A stretch of 56,154 nt of DNA from Candidatus Zhuqueibacterota bacterium (GTDB lineage Bacteria; Zhuqueibacterota; Zhuqueibacteria; Oceanimicrobiales; Oceanimicrobiaceae). Below, in pieces: positions 1 through 8,944 of this stretch (position 1 is its first letter; each line of letters begins with the position of its first letter). The notes below the pieces were generated by a model. The model was not told the origin of the DNA and searched no databases. It worked only from the letters and a program-made list of their open reading frames with translations. The position numbers were made by a program, and so were the translations under genes. Location of the stretch: contig JAJDAG010000097.1 of assembly GCA_029262005.1 (NCBI GenBank), forward strand, positions 1 to 56,154, given 5' to 3'.

Positions 1-151
1 GGATATTTACCAGCCGCGCCGGCGCTACAATACCTTCCTTCATAAGGTCCAGCAAATCAACCCCCCCGGCCTTGAGGGATGAACCTTCGGGTTTCAGAAA
101 AGCAAGCGCATCGTCGAGTTTTTGCGGCAAAGCATATTCAAATTTATTCAT
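1..151 (-). CDS. Xanthine/aldehyde dehydrogenase FAD-binding subunit, N-terminus (partial)
   Basis: Only the first 50 codons are in the window; the gene runs off the left edge. The start is the ATG whose complement is at 149-151; it overlaps the stop of the molybdenum subunit gene in an ATGA arrangement (148-151), which implies translational coupling. The peptide begins MNKFEYALPQKLDDALAFL and contains a GGVDLLDLMK segment. This matches the start of the FAD-binding subunit (CoxM/YagS type), where a Gly-rich G-G-x-D-L-L-x-x-M motif contacts the flavin. Its position directly behind the molybdenum and iron-sulfur subunits supports the call. It would pass electrons between the Fe-S subunit and the terminal acceptor. 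Confidence 0.8.
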   Translation of the reverse strand, partial: MNKFEYALPQKLDDALAFLKPEGSSLKAGGVDLLDLMKEGIVAPARLVNI

Positions 152-2457
152 GAGGTGCCTCCCTCTTTATATTCCAGGGCAGAAAGCACTCTGTCCGGTG
201 TCATGGGCAGCTCTCGAACTCGAGCGCCGGTGGCGTGAAAGACAGCATTGGCAATCGCTGCTGCAGTCGGAACCGTGGCCGGCTCACCAATGCCAATTGC
301 CCCGGTACTGCTTTGTCCGTGGTTAACATCAAGGATGACGGATTCAATTTTCGGGACATCCAGTGAACCGGCGATTTTATATTGCTCCAGATTTGCATTG
401 ACCATGATGCCCGTATTTCTATCCAGAATGCGATCTTCAAACAGCGCATAACTAATTCCCTGGATGATGCCGCCATTGATCTGACTCTCCAGCGTTAGCC
501 GGTCCAACGGGCGACCGCAATCATGCACAGCCACGACGCGTTCGACACGAACCACGCCGGTTTCCGTGTCAACTTCAACTTCGGCGACTTGCACCCCGGC
601 GATGGTGCGCGGCTTGGTTTGAATATGATCTTTGAATCGCTCGCCAACAATCGTGAATTTGTCACCGGGCATCTTCGATGCAACCTGCTTCCAGGTCAGG
701 CTCTTGTTTTTATCCTCTTTTGCAAAAATTCTACCCTCATCAGCCCGCAACTGTTCGGCCGATACCCCCAGGAGCGGCGCCGCGATATCGAACATTCGCA
801 TCCTGGCCCTGTAGGCTGCATCGCGAACAGCCGGCGTGATCCCGGCTGTGGTTTGGCTGCCACCGCTGGCAGGTCCAAACCCCAAATCCGAATCACCAAT
901 GGTCACACGAATGTCTGTGGGTTTCAGTCCGAGTTCTTCGGCAACCACCATGGCAATGATGGTTGTTATACCGCCACCGATGTCCTGCACGCCATTGGTT
1001 GGCTCTACAGAACCATCGCTGTTCACCTGTATGCTAGCCTGGAATCCCGTGCCGTAAAAATAGTACCAGACAGAATTAGCGACTCCCATGCCTCGTTTGA
1101 TAGGGCCGGAGTCTGCGGCTGGCCTGGAATTCCTTTTCGCCCAATTGGCTTTTGCAGCCGCCAGTTTATATTGTACCTGCCTGATTTCGTTCTTCGACGT
1201 GTTGGTTTTCCGAAACGCCAACGGGTCAATTTTTAGTTTGTAGGCAAGTTCATCTATGGCTTGCTCAAGCGCAAAGGCCCCCTGCGGATGGCCGGGTGCT
1301 CGAAAAGCAGCGCCGGGTCCGGCATTGGTGAAAACATCAGATTCTTCGGAGTAGATGTGCTCGATTTCATAAATATTTCTCGCTGGGCCGGACACACCTG
1401 CGCCTGTTCCCACCCCGGCAGTGCCATAGGCCAGCAGTTTAAGCGCAGTGAGTTTGCCGTCTGAGTTGGCGCCAACTTTTAGTTTTTGTGTGGAATCCGG
1501 CCGGTTGCCAACGCATAAATGTTCCTCTTTCCGATCCAGCATCAACCGAACCGGGGCATTGGCCTGCCGCGCCAGCTTTGCCGCCATCACGCCATAAATA
1601 CCCGCCCCAAACTTAGCGCCAAAACCACCGCCCATGTGTTTTGTCAACACCCGAATTTGGCTTTTGGGCATTTCAAACACCTCGGCTAATTCATCCCGAA
1701 CCGTGAAAGTGCCCTGGGTCGAAGCCCAAACCGTCAGGTGATTCAAATCCTGCCATTGCGCCACAACCCCGTGTGTTTCCATGGCGCTGTGTGTTTGCAC
1801 TTGCGTGCGGTAGGTTGCTTCTACCACAGCGTCAGAGCCGGCCAAGGCGGCATCAACTTTGTCCGGGGCGCCTCCCTTGGGACGAATTTGCGGCCCCCGA
1901 ACATTGCCATTCTGGCCAGCAGTGGCAGCGGCCCCAGGTAAATCTCCTTCTGACTTCTTTTCCTCAACTGCCTGCTCAAAAACCACCGGCGAGTCCGCTC
2001 GCCTGGCTTCGTCGGTTTTGGTGACAAAGGGGCGTTCGCGATACACTACCTCGATCAATTTCAAGGCATCGTCCGCCTGCTGCCGTGTCTCGGCCGCAAC
2101 GGCCAAAATCTCCTGTCCGACAAATCGAACGATCATCGGCAGTTTTTCCTGCACCAGCAGAATCGCCTTGACGCCGGGCGCGCTTTCAGCCTTTGAAATA
2201 TCGATGCTTTTCACAACCGCTGCCGGCTGGGGAGAACGCAGAAATCGCGCGTACAGCATTCCGGGAAGCTGAATGTCGGAACTGAACTTTGCCCGGCCGG
2301 TTGTTTTTTCTTGTCCATCAACCCGGCTAACCCTCCCCCCTATGTACTTGAGCTTGTCGGTTCCATCCCAGGGGCGTGGCGCTTCATCTGGAATTTCAAC
2401 CGTAATTTCTCTTAGATTATCTTGAATACCAACACTTAAATTGACTTGTTTTGACAT
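148..2457 (-). CDS. Xanthine dehydrogenase/aldehyde oxidoreductase, molybdopterin-binding large subunit
   Basis: A 769-residue protein of the xanthine oxidase family. It carries the molybdopterin-contact motif GGGFGAKFG at residues 276-284 and, near the C-terminus, GIGEPATVP (722-730), whose Glu725 is the expected catalytic base of these hydroxylases. Length fits the YagR/PaoC class. It has no signal peptide, but the 2Fe-2S partner just upstream carries a Tat signal, so the assembled enzyme is probably exported as a complex to the periplasm, as known for E. coli PaoABC. Gene order (Fe-S, Mo, FAD) differs from paoABC (Fe-S, FAD, Mo). The upstream sequence CCGGAG lies about 10 nt before the ATG. 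The substrate, probably an aldehyde or a heteroaromatic, cannot be read from the sequence. Confidence 0.92.
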   Translation of the reverse strand: MSKQVNLSVGIQDNLREITVEIPDEAPRPWDGTDKLKYIGGRVSRVDGQEKTTGRAKFSSDIQLPGMLYARFLRSPQPAAVVKSIDISKAESAPGVKAILLVQEKLPMIVRFVGQEILAVAAETRQQADDALKLIEVVYRERPFVTKTDEARRADSPVVFEQAVEEKKSEGDLPGAAATAGQNGNVRGPQIRPKGGAPDKVDAALAGSDAVVEATYRTQVQTHSAMETHGVVAQWQDLNHLTVWASTQGTFTVRDELAEVFEMPKSQIRVLTKHMGGGFGAKFGAGIYGVMAAKLARQANAPVRLMLDRKEEHLCVGNRPDSTQKLKVGANSDGKLTALKLLAYGTAGVGTGAGVSGPARNIYEIEHIYSEESDVFTNAGPGAAFRAPGHPQGAFALEQAIDELAYKLKIDPLAFRKTNTSKNEIRQVQYKLAAAKANWAKRNSRPAADSGPIKRGMGVANSVWYYFYGTGFQASIQVNSDGSVEPTNGVQDIGGGITTIIAMVVAEELGLKPTDIRVTIGDSDLGFGPASGGSQTTAGITPAVRDAAYRARMRMFDIAAPLLGVSAEQLRADEGRIFAKEDKNKSLTWKQVASKMPGDKFTIVGERFKDHIQTKPRTIAGVQVAEVEVDTETGVVRVERVVAVHDCGRPLDRLTLESQINGGIIQGISYALFEDRILDRNTGIMVNANLEQYKIAGSLDVPKIESVILDVNHGQSSTGAIGIGEPATVPTAAAIANAVFHATGARVRELPMTPDRVLSALEYKEGGTS

Positions 2458-2483
2458 GATTTATACTCCGGATTTTTTTTGCA

Positions 2484-3128
2484 TCAGTGCCCATCACGAC
2501 CCGCCGCCAAAACTGCATCGAACACTTTCGGGTAAGTGCCACACCGACAGAGGTTACCACTGGTGGCAACTTTGACTTGTTGCAGCGAAGGATTGGGATT
2601 GCTGTCCAGCAAATTTTTGCAACTCATAATCATGCCTGAAGTACAAAAACCGCACTGCAAACCATCATGCTCAATGAAGGACTCTTGAATTTCATGCAGT
2701 TTCTCTGCCGGACTTAAACCTTCGATTGTCTCGATGGATTGTCCGATTGCATCAAGCGCCAATGTCATGCACGAGGAAACTGTTTTGCCTGCCATAATGA
2801 TCGTACAAGCGCCGCATGCACCGCGGTCACAACCGATTTTTGTCCCTGTCAGGTGCAGTTGGTCGCGCAGCACATCTGCCAGCGTCATGCGCGGCTCAAC
2901 ACTTGTTTGCAACTTTTTACCATTGATTTCCAAAGTAATTGTGACAGCATCCGGCCCGAGAAGCTTACCCTGGGCCAAAGGCGGATTTTGCCGCAATGTG
3001 GAAAGAAACTCAACTCCCGGCGTTGCAACAACCCCAACCGAGGTCACCCCAAGTCCCTTGATAAAATTACGACGAGACATGGCACTTGATTTTCCGCCAG
3101 GCTTCTTCTTGTCCTGAGAATTGCTCAT
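2484..3128 (-). CDS. Tat-exported 2Fe-2S subunit of aldehyde/xanthine dehydrogenase
   Basis: A 214-residue electron-transfer subunit. The start was set at the ATG at 3128 because GAGGAG lies 7 nt upstream; a longer reading frame starts at a TTG that overlaps that ribosome site. Residues 18-24 (SRRNFIK) followed by a hydrophobic stretch form a twin-arginine signal. The plant-type ferredoxin cluster uses Cys100, 105, 108 and 120, and the C-terminal alpha-helical 2Fe-2S domain uses Cys159, 162, 194 and 196 (CGFC and CRCG). All eight ligands are present. It is the first gene of the three-gene operon and defines the enzyme as periplasmic (inference from the Tat signal and the PaoA family). Confidence 0.92.
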   Translation of the reverse strand: MSNSQDKKKPGGKSSAMSRRNFIKGLGVTSVGVVATPGVEFLSTLRQNPPLAQGKLLGPDAVTITLEINGKKLQTSVEPRMTLADVLRDQLHLTGTKIGCDRGACGACTIIMAGKTVSSCMTLALDAIGQSIETIEGLSPAEKLHEIQESFIEHDGLQCGFCTSGMIMSCKNLLDSNPNPSLQQVKVATSGNLCRCGTYPKVFDAVLAAGRDGH

Positions 3129-3510
3129 TCGACATCTCCTCAAATTTGAAATACTGTGTTAACGATCTGCGTGAGGGCCTCGAAGCATCTAGCGCGTGCC
3201 GGGCTTCATCCCGGGACACAGGCGCAGGAGGCGCCAAAGGAATAAAAAAAAGTACCGCTCAAATCCAGCCTAATAATGTAGAAGTACGGAAGGTGTAAGT
3301 TGGCTCGCTGAATCTGAAGCATTCAGGTCAATTATACAAAAGCGATTTATTGCCAAAAAGTCAAGAGGGATATTGAGAAAGCCGCTGTTAATGTTCAGCA
3401 CGACCTTTTTTGAGTGTAGGGCACAGAGGCTGTCGATTAAGCCAAATCTAAATTTTCTAAAATCACAGCATGCTATGGCGAATTTGGCAGTTTTGCGATT
3501 CGTGATATTG
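3129..3510. other. Intergenic region between the molybdoenzyme operon and the fatty-acid cluster
   Basis: No gene with a ribosome site and coding character is visible on either strand. It must contain the promoter of the minus-strand oxidoreductase operon and the end of the fatty-acid operon. A short CCGGG/CCCGG hairpin with a 6-nt loop lies at about 3198-3213, but without a run of T it is not a convincing terminator. Confidence 0.5.
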
Positions 3511-4239
3511 TTACTGCTTACAGGAAATTATCATCCCTTTTTCAATACTGATCGCCCACGCCACCCATTGGCCGTGATGAGATAAACTAATGTCAATGTT
3601 GGCCCTGTGATCATCAAGAAACAAAAAGGGCGGCAGCGTTTTCTTCGAGGACAACGGACGAATAATTTGCAGTCGCATGACATCAATTCCAAGCGCTCCG
3701 GCAATGGCCAGTTTGCAGTTGTGACGCACCAAAGCCGACCAGAGCGACTTGACCGTTTCCATTTCTCTTTTAGAAAAAACAAATCCCAAGGCGTCCCCGG
3801 ACAGCCACTTTTGATTCAACGACGCATCAAACCGTTCAGTACTGGCCTGTTGAAAATATTCGGTCTCGTGCAGACCACAAGAGCCGAATGCGTGTATTTT
3901 ATCTGCATTCACTACAACTTTCAGTTGAATTGCAAACGTCTCAAAACAAACGCGGCCACGTAAAGTACACATGCCGGCAGCCAGATTAGTCAAATCTTCA
4001 AACTCGGTAATAAATTTTTTGTGGGAAAAAACCGGTGGTGAGTCAATTTTCGAAATAATTTTGTAGGCGGTTTCTTTGGCTGCCCACATTATCCAGAGCG
4101 TTTTATCAGGATTGGCTGACTGCAGGATTGCAGCTTTTTCTTCAGGGTGAAAAACGCGATTAACGAACCGCGTGTCTTTTGATTTATTGATGCAAGCGGG
4201 AAGGGTTAGATCAACAACATCATTGCCCACAAGTAGCAA
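3511..4239 (-). CDS. 4'-phosphopantetheinyl transferase (Sfp-type)
   Basis: Residues 5-11 (GNDVVDL) and 52-60 (WAAKETAYK) are the two signature motifs of the phosphopantetheinyl transferase superfamily; the Asp and Glu in them coordinate Mg2+. At about 242 residues it has the pseudo-dimer length of Sfp-type enzymes, not the 120-residue AcpS type. It would activate a carrier protein by adding phosphopantetheine to a serine. The gene overlaps the acyltransferase gene by 20 nt. The start is uncertain: TTG at 4239 is used here, with GTG at 4230 as alternative, and neither has a clear ribosome site, so coupling to the upstream gene is likely. It is the last gene of the cluster, and the ACP three genes upstream is the obvious partner. 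Confidence 0.9.
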   Translation of the reverse strand: MLLVGNDVVDLTLPACINKSKDTRFVNRVFHPEEKAAILQSANPDKTLWIMWAAKETAYKIISKIDSPPVFSHKKFITEFEDLTNLAAGMCTLRGRVCFETFAIQLKVVVNADKIHAFGSCGLHETEYFQQASTERFDASLNQKWLSGDALGFVFSKREMETVKSLWSALVRHNCKLAIAGALGIDVMRLQIIRPLSSKKTLPPFLFLDDHRANIDISLSHHGQWVAWAISIEKGMIISCKQ

Positions 4240-4969
4240 AATATGCTTGTTCCATTAAGGCGAGTTGATTAACAATTTGCTCGGCCACGTCTTTGGTTGC
4301 CCGCAAACCTGCATGCACACTTTCGGGCTTGATCATGGTCATTTCGAGATGAAAACGGGCACCGCGTTTGGGCATACCGCTGTATGTTTCCTGATTATGA
4401 CCGCGCAAATAGATACAAAGGACATGGCAATCTTTTACTTTATTTACCAGACGACCAACACCGTACGAAAAACCTTCAACGTCTACCCGGCCGGTGCGAC
4501 TGCGTCCCCCTTCGGGAAAAACAGTAACCGGATGCCCTTTTCGCAGCAAATACGTAACTTTGTCCAGAGATTTTTTTACTGCCTCTCTGTTTCCCCCTCT
4601 GTCAATAGGCACGCAACTGCCCAGATAACAAAGGGTGCGCAGGAAAAAGTTATTGTAAAAATTCGCTCGCTCTGGTAAATTCCATGAAAAAAACTTAAAT
4701 GAGCGCATATACGTCCAGACAGAAACCAAACTCCAGTTGATAATTGCAGAATCGATTTTGGTCAAGTGGTTAGAGCATACTAGAACCGGGCCTTCAACTG
4801 ACTTTTTGAGTTGCTTGTACTGCTTGCGGATTTGGTGCAATTGCTCAACTTTATAGCGGGCGCCAAAACGCATAATCCCGATTAAAGCACTGCCCCAGAC
4901 TGGAAATGTAATCCAGCCTGCCAAATGCTGAATTCTTAACGAAAGTTTTTCACGAAATCTGATATCCAC
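4220..4969 (-). CDS. 1-acyl-glycerol-3-phosphate acyltransferase-like protein (PlsC family)
   Basis: A 249-residue membrane-associated acyltransferase. The family box I, NHLTKID (67-73, NHx4D with the catalytic His and Asp), and box III, FPEGGRSRTG (151-160), are both present. A hydrophobic segment lies near the N-terminus (about 17-34). The family moves acyl chains from acyl-ACP or acyl-CoA to a hydroxyl acceptor. Placement 20 nt behind the ACP gene and overlapping the phosphopantetheinyl transferase suggests that it offloads the product of this cluster from the dedicated ACP, but the acceptor is unknown. It is shorter and more divergent than housekeeping PlsC would need to be, so a specialised role is plausible. 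Confidence 0.88.
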   Translation of the reverse strand: MDIRFREKLSLRIQHLAGWITFPVWGSALIGIMRFGARYKVEQLHQIRKQYKQLKKSVEGPVLVCSNHLTKIDSAIINWSLVSVWTYMRSFKFFSWNLPERANFYNNFFLRTLCYLGSCVPIDRGGNREAVKKSLDKVTYLLRKGHPVTVFPEGGRSRTGRVDVEGFSYGVGRLVNKVKDCHVLCIYLRGHNQETYSGMPKRGARFHLEMTMIKPESVHAGLRATKDVAEQIVNQLALMEQAYFATCGQ

Positions 4970-4989
4970 GATGCTTTCCCGGAGTAGGA

Positions 4990-5235
4990 TTATAATTTGG
5001 ACACAATTAATTTGACGCCATCACCGACCGTAATAACGCTATCGGCATCATCGTCGTCAACCTCAATATCAAAAACATCCTCGAAATCAAGAACGATATC
5101 AACGAGTCTAGCCGAGTTGATTTTAAGGTCATCCAGTATCGATGTTTCCATGTTGATTTTATCGGCAGGCAAGTCAGACTTGCTATATTTTGAGAGAATT
5201 TCTACTACTTTTCCAAAAACTTCATCTTGTGTCAT
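4990..5235 (-). CDS. Acyl carrier protein with altered attachment motif
   Basis: An 81-residue acidic helical protein that aligns with AcpP around the attachment site and the following acidic helices (FDIEVDDDDADS). The start is the ATG at 5235 with GAGG 5 nt upstream; an in-frame extension further upstream is AT-rich and unlikely to be coding. The usual Asp-Ser-Leu motif is replaced by Asn-Ser-Ala (INSARLV), keeping the serine that takes phosphopantetheine. Together with the adjacent synthase and transferase this marks it as a specialised carrier, not the housekeeping AcpP. It lies 90 nt downstream of the ketosynthase gene and 20 nt upstream of the acyltransferase. Confidence 0.88.
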   Translation of the reverse strand: MTQDEVFGKVVEILSKYSKSDLPADKINMETSILDDLKINSARLVDIVLDFEDVFDIEVDDDDADSVITVGDGVKLIVSKL

Positions 5236-5325
5236 GTGCGCCTCAGTAATTTTTGCCCTCAATGAATGCGATTCATTTAATGTAAAACATAACAAAAAAA
5301 AAATCAATAACCAACAATTCTTTTT

Positions 5326-6603
5326 TTATCCACGCCACTTTTTTATCAGCAAACAGGCATTTACATCGCCAAATCCAAAGCTTGCCTTAGCGAGTATGTC
5401 CAGTTCAGATGTTTCGCGCGTCTTTTGTACAATGCTGGCCGCGTAAGGTTGCAGCTTCTCATGTAAGTCCTCACAATTTACTGACCCGTGCACAAACCCT
5501 TTATAAACCTGTAAAACACAAGCGACCATTTCCAAACCACCGGCAGCTCCCAGACCGTGTCCAACCAACGATTTGGTGGCATTGGTCAGAGGGAATTTAT
5601 CAATTGAAACATCCAATGCTTTCTGCCAGTTATTGAATTCGTAGGGGTCTGCAAACGTGGCTGTCAAGTGGCCGTTGACGGCATCCACATCGTTGCCGTT
5701 GATACCGGACTCCCTGAGCGCGTCACGAATACAGCGCTGAACACTGGTTGGATTAGGCGCTGTCATACTGCCGCCCATTCGATGTCCACCGCAATTTATC
5801 GCACCGCCCAAAATCTCAGCATAAATTCGTGCATTTCGCTCCAGAGCACTTTCAAGGCTTTCCAGCATAAGCACTCCGGCGCCTGAGCCAGGAATAAATC
5901 CGGCAGCGCTGGCACTCATCGGCCGCGAGGCTTTTTCAGGAGCATCATTGAAATTCCGATTCAAAACGCGCATGGCATCAAATCCGGCCCAAGTGTACTG
6001 AGATGCTGCCTCGCTGCCACCTGCTAACATCCGTTTCGCCCGACCACTTTGAATGCGGTACATGGCTTCAATGATGGCTTCAGTGCCTGTGCTACAGGCG
6101 CAGCTATTGGTGGTAACCTGATTGCCAAGCGCCAGCAAACCGGCTATTTTAGCTGAAATACCACTGCCCATCACCTGCTCAACAATGGTGCTGCCCAGAC
6201 GCCGACTCTTGCCGCTGTCGGTCAGTGGAACCAACCGCTCGCCGGTGGTGTCCATACCGCCAATGCCCGTCCCGACAATGGCGCCCGTATCCCAAAACAC
6301 CTCATCTGAGTCTTCAGCAGGCACTTCAAATCCGGCATCCACCCAGGCATCGATGGCTGCAATGCCGGCAAATTTGATATTGGAATTCATGGCCATCAGT
6401 TGCTCTTCCGTGAAATATTTCTGGCTCAATCCATCCACATTTTCCGGCACACCTGCCACACGGCAACCAAATTTCAATTCCTCTAGTAATGGCTGAAAGC
6501 GAATGCCGCTTGTCCCGTTTCTTAGCGCAGTTTCATACGCATCCAGACCGTGACCATTCGGGGCAATAATACCCATGCCCGTGACTACAATTCTTCTGCT
6601 CAT
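5326..6603 (-). CDS. Beta-ketoacyl-ACP synthase (FabF/FabB-like)
   Basis: A 425-residue thiolase-fold condensing enzyme. The catalytic Cys170 lies in SCACSTG; His312 lies in an unusual GHLTATFADP motif in place of the common HGTST; Lys344 and His349 lie in NATKSLVGHGLGAAGG. The Cys-His-His triad is therefore intact and elongation activity is expected. The gene overlaps the FabZ-like gene by 4 nt (ATGA at 6600-6603), indicating coupled translation. The departure from HGTST resembles ketosynthases of specialised fatty-acid or polyene clusters more than housekeeping FabF (inference). Confidence 0.92.
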   Translation of the reverse strand: MSRRIVVTGMGIIAPNGHGLDAYETALRNGTSGIRFQPLLEELKFGCRVAGVPENVDGLSQKYFTEEQLMAMNSNIKFAGIAAIDAWVDAGFEVPAEDSDEVFWDTGAIVGTGIGGMDTTGERLVPLTDSGKSRRLGSTIVEQVMGSGISAKIAGLLALGNQVTTNSCACSTGTEAIIEAMYRIQSGRAKRMLAGGSEAASQYTWAGFDAMRVLNRNFNDAPEKASRPMSASAAGFIPGSGAGVLMLESLESALERNARIYAEILGGAINCGGHRMGGSMTAPNPTSVQRCIRDALRESGINGNDVDAVNGHLTATFADPYEFNNWQKALDVSIDKFPLTNATKSLVGHGLGAAGGLEMVACVLQVYKGFVHGSVNCEDLHEKLQPYAASIVQKTRETSELDILAKASFGFGDVNACLLIKKWRG

Positions 6604-7049
6604 TTTTCTTTTACTCCGATTCCTGCGATAGTGCCACTACAAACAACCGTGCCATCATCAAGTTTCATTTCAGCCGATACTTTAAGCTTCAGCCGCCGAA
6701 AATATACTTTTTTTGCGGTGATCGTCACCCGATCTCCCGGACGAACCATGCCGGAAAATTCAACCTCGGCATCAGTAAAAACCGTTAGCGTCTTTTGCAG
6801 TTCTTCAACAGACATTTGCGACGAGGCGAGATAAATACCAAATGCAACCACACCGGTTTGCGCCAAAGTTTCCAACAAAATAACCCCGGGTGTTATCGGG
6901 TTTCCGGGAAAATGCCCGGCATAAAAGCTCTCGTCATTTTTGAATGTGTACGTGGCAACAATTCCCTCTTCGCTTAATTCTGTAATATCATCGATAAAAC
7001 GAAACGGCGCTTGTTGCGGCACAAATTCTAAAATTTCTTCTTTTGTCAT
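6600..7049 (-). CDS. FabZ-type 3-hydroxyacyl-ACP dehydratase
   Basis: A 149-residue hotdog-fold protein. The active-site helix region GHFPGNPITPGVILLE gives the catalytic His46 and Glu60 pair of FabZ. Length is standard for FabZ. It would dehydrate 3-hydroxyacyl-ACP to the trans-2-enoyl form. It is translationally coupled to the ketosynthase downstream and follows a separate FabA-type gene, so the cluster holds two dehydratases with different catalytic pairs (Glu here, Asp in the FabA type). Confidence 0.9.
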   Translation of the reverse strand: MTKEEILEFVPQQAPFRFIDDITELSEEGIVATYTFKNDESFYAGHFPGNPITPGVILLETLAQTGVVAFGIYLASSQMSVEELQKTLTVFTDAEVEFSGMVRPGDRVTITAKKVYFRRLKLKVSAEMKLDDGTVVCSGTIAGIGVKEK

Positions 7050-7140
7050 TTTTCTGATTCAATAATTTTAGCGTGAGTATTGAACAGCGAAGGCTGTTGA
7101 GTACAAAACTGCTTTCAACTCGCAGTCACTTTGCATCGCG

Positions 7141-7737
7141 TCAGGCTCTGTTCATAATTCCACCAACTGCGTTCTTTGATTTGTTGGGATAATCCGAATA
7201 AGCGATTCCAGTGAAAACGCCAACCTTGGCATCTTTTACAGTATAAATAAGCTCGTTATCCACCAAAACATTGCCATTGCCGACAATGAGAGAAGCCTCG
7301 CCGCCTTGCACCACGGTAAATCGCCTCACCTCAATTTCATAGCGAACAACTTTGTTATGGGGGCGGATTTGACCTTCAAAAGCCACTTCTTTACACCCCA
7401 AAGCACGCCCGAATCCCTTGCTGCCATTACACACGCAATAAAATCCAAGAAGCTGCCAAATCGCATCGACTCCGAGGCAGCCCGGTTGCACCGGATCGCC
7501 ATCAAAATGACACTGAAAAAACCACTCATCGAGTTGAATATCTTTTTCAGCTATCATTCGACCGCGTTTTCCCGCCTTTTCAAGCTCCAGGATGCGGTCT
7601 ACCATGAGAAAAGGCGGAGTTGGCAGTTTTGAAAACTCCTCAGGTGGGTCGATTACCAATTTGCCGTAAGAAAAAGCAAGCAATTCCTGCTTGCTAAAAT
7701 GCGTGCGGTTTAGAAATTCTTCGTAGCTTATTTGCAT
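7141..7737 (-). CDS. FabA-like 3-hydroxydecanoyl-ACP dehydratase/isomerase
   Basis: A 198-residue FabA-family hotdog protein. Residues 75-92 contain the diagnostic CHFDGDPVQPGCLGVDAIW segment with His77 and Asp91, the FabA catalytic pair (Asp, not Glu). PPFLMVDRI at 41-49 is also typical. FabA enzymes dehydrate and some also isomerise trans-2 to cis-3 enoyl chains, opening a route to unsaturated products. Whether this one isomerises cannot be judged. It is slightly longer than E. coli FabA (172 aa), with an extended C-terminus. It lies between the KAS III and FabZ genes with gaps of 72 and 91 nt. Confidence 0.9.
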   Translation of the reverse strand: MQISYEEFLNRTHFSKQELLAFSYGKLVIDPPEEFSKLPTPPFLMVDRILELEKAGKRGRMIAEKDIQLDEWFFQCHFDGDPVQPGCLGVDAIWQLLGFYCVCNGSKGFGRALGCKEVAFEGQIRPHNKVVRYEIEVRRFTVVQGGEASLIVGNGNVLVDNELIYTVKDAKVGVFTGIAYSDYPNKSKNAVGGIMNRA

Positions 7738-7809
7738 ATTAAACCGGCCTCAATATTTAGGTCATTTCCGCGAGTCAAATGGCTAAAATGACCGCCGTGT
7801 CAGCTTCAT

Positions 7810-8799
7810 TCAATCTTCTGCAAACTCAATGGCCATGCTGGACCATGTTAGGCCTGCCCCGACAACAATGAGCGCCAGTTTGTCTCCGGCCTTGAATGAT
7901 TGCCAGTTCTGGCTCAACACAATCGGCGCACCTGCAGCGCCGGTGTTGCCAAACTTATCTACATTATAATAATGTCTGTTTGCACGAATGCCACAACGCT
8001 CAGACACTGATTCCAACATTATTAAATTTGCCTGATGGCCAATAAAAAACAGATTTTCGTTCCGGGATTCATACTGCATTTGGATTTCGCGAAAGCATTT
8101 GACCGTGCGCTTAATCGCAAACGTCTGAACTGTGGCGCCTTCCTGAGAAAAATGCCCCAATCGCGGAATCGTCACTTTGTCCCACCCGCGTGGGCTTGAT
8201 GTCATGGTATGAAAAACCGCTCTTGCACGGGACGGCGCTCGTGTGGAAATAACAGCCGCACTGGTGCCATCACCCCACAAAACAGCGGTGTTTCTATCAT
8301 CGTAGTTGATGGTTCGGGTGTTGTTTTCGGGAGAAACAAGCAGAACAAACTCGGGTAGTGCATCCGGCCGCATTTGGGACAAATAATACATTTGTGCGCC
8401 AAAACTGGAGCAGGCGGAATTCAAATCAAATGCCTGAGCTTCGATGCCAAGCGCGGCGGCAATAGTGCACGCTTCTGCCGGGGTCACCGTGTCCGGGGAA
8501 CAACCGCCGACGATAACCAGGCCGATTTGTTCGGCCTCAATTCCAGCATTTTTCAGAGCTAACTCGGCGGCAAATTTGCCTGTTTCAGCATTGCTGTAGC
8601 ATGAAGCGACAATGGCCTCTCGAGTGTCTTCATTTCTGGTTTCGGCTATGTAATCGAGCGGCAAAACAGTCCGGCGCTCGCGTATACCAACGCGTTCCAA
8701 AATCCACTCGTCGCTGGTGCCGATATCCAGCTCTTCGAGAAACTTGTTATCAATTATATTGTCCGGATGCCAATGCCCGAGACCGTGAATATAAATCAT
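7810..8799 (-). CDS. 3-oxoacyl-ACP synthase III (FabH-like)
   Basis: A 329-residue thiolase-fold initiating condensing enzyme. The catalytic triad is Cys130 (LNSACSSFG), His255 (FIGHQAN) and Asn285 (FGNTGAAG). FabH enzymes join an acyl-CoA starter to malonyl-ACP. Having its own KAS III suggests that the cluster chooses its own starter unit. There is no membrane segment. Starter preference cannot be predicted reliably. The neighbours are the enoyl-reductase-like gene 145 nt upstream and the fabA-like gene 72 nt downstream. Confidence 0.9.
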   Translation of the reverse strand: MIYIHGLGHWHPDNIIDNKFLEELDIGTSDEWILERVGIRERRTVLPLDYIAETRNEDTREAIVASCYSNAETGKFAAELALKNAGIEAEQIGLVIVGGCSPDTVTPAEACTIAAALGIEAQAFDLNSACSSFGAQMYYLSQMRPDALPEFVLLVSPENNTRTINYDDRNTAVLWGDGTSAAVISTRAPSRARAVFHTMTSSPRGWDKVTIPRLGHFSQEGATVQTFAIKRTVKCFREIQMQYESRNENLFFIGHQANLIMLESVSERCGIRANRHYYNVDKFGNTGAAGAPIVLSQNWQSFKAGDKLALIVVGAGLTWSSMAIEFAED

Positions 8800-8944
8800 A
8801 ATATTTTCATTCGTATCGCGCCGGCCTTTTTTAATACAGCAAGCGCTTCAAATTATGTTTAAGAACCGGAGTTTGATGTGATTAACAATAAAAGGGACCA
8901 CAAGGAAGTCAAAAACCTCAAATGACAGTTCAGCACTTCTTCAA

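Noticed and set aside
523-1236. Long plus-strand open frame opposite the molybdenum subunit
   Set aside because: It is fully antisense to a strongly supported gene, has no ribosome site and no recognisable domain.
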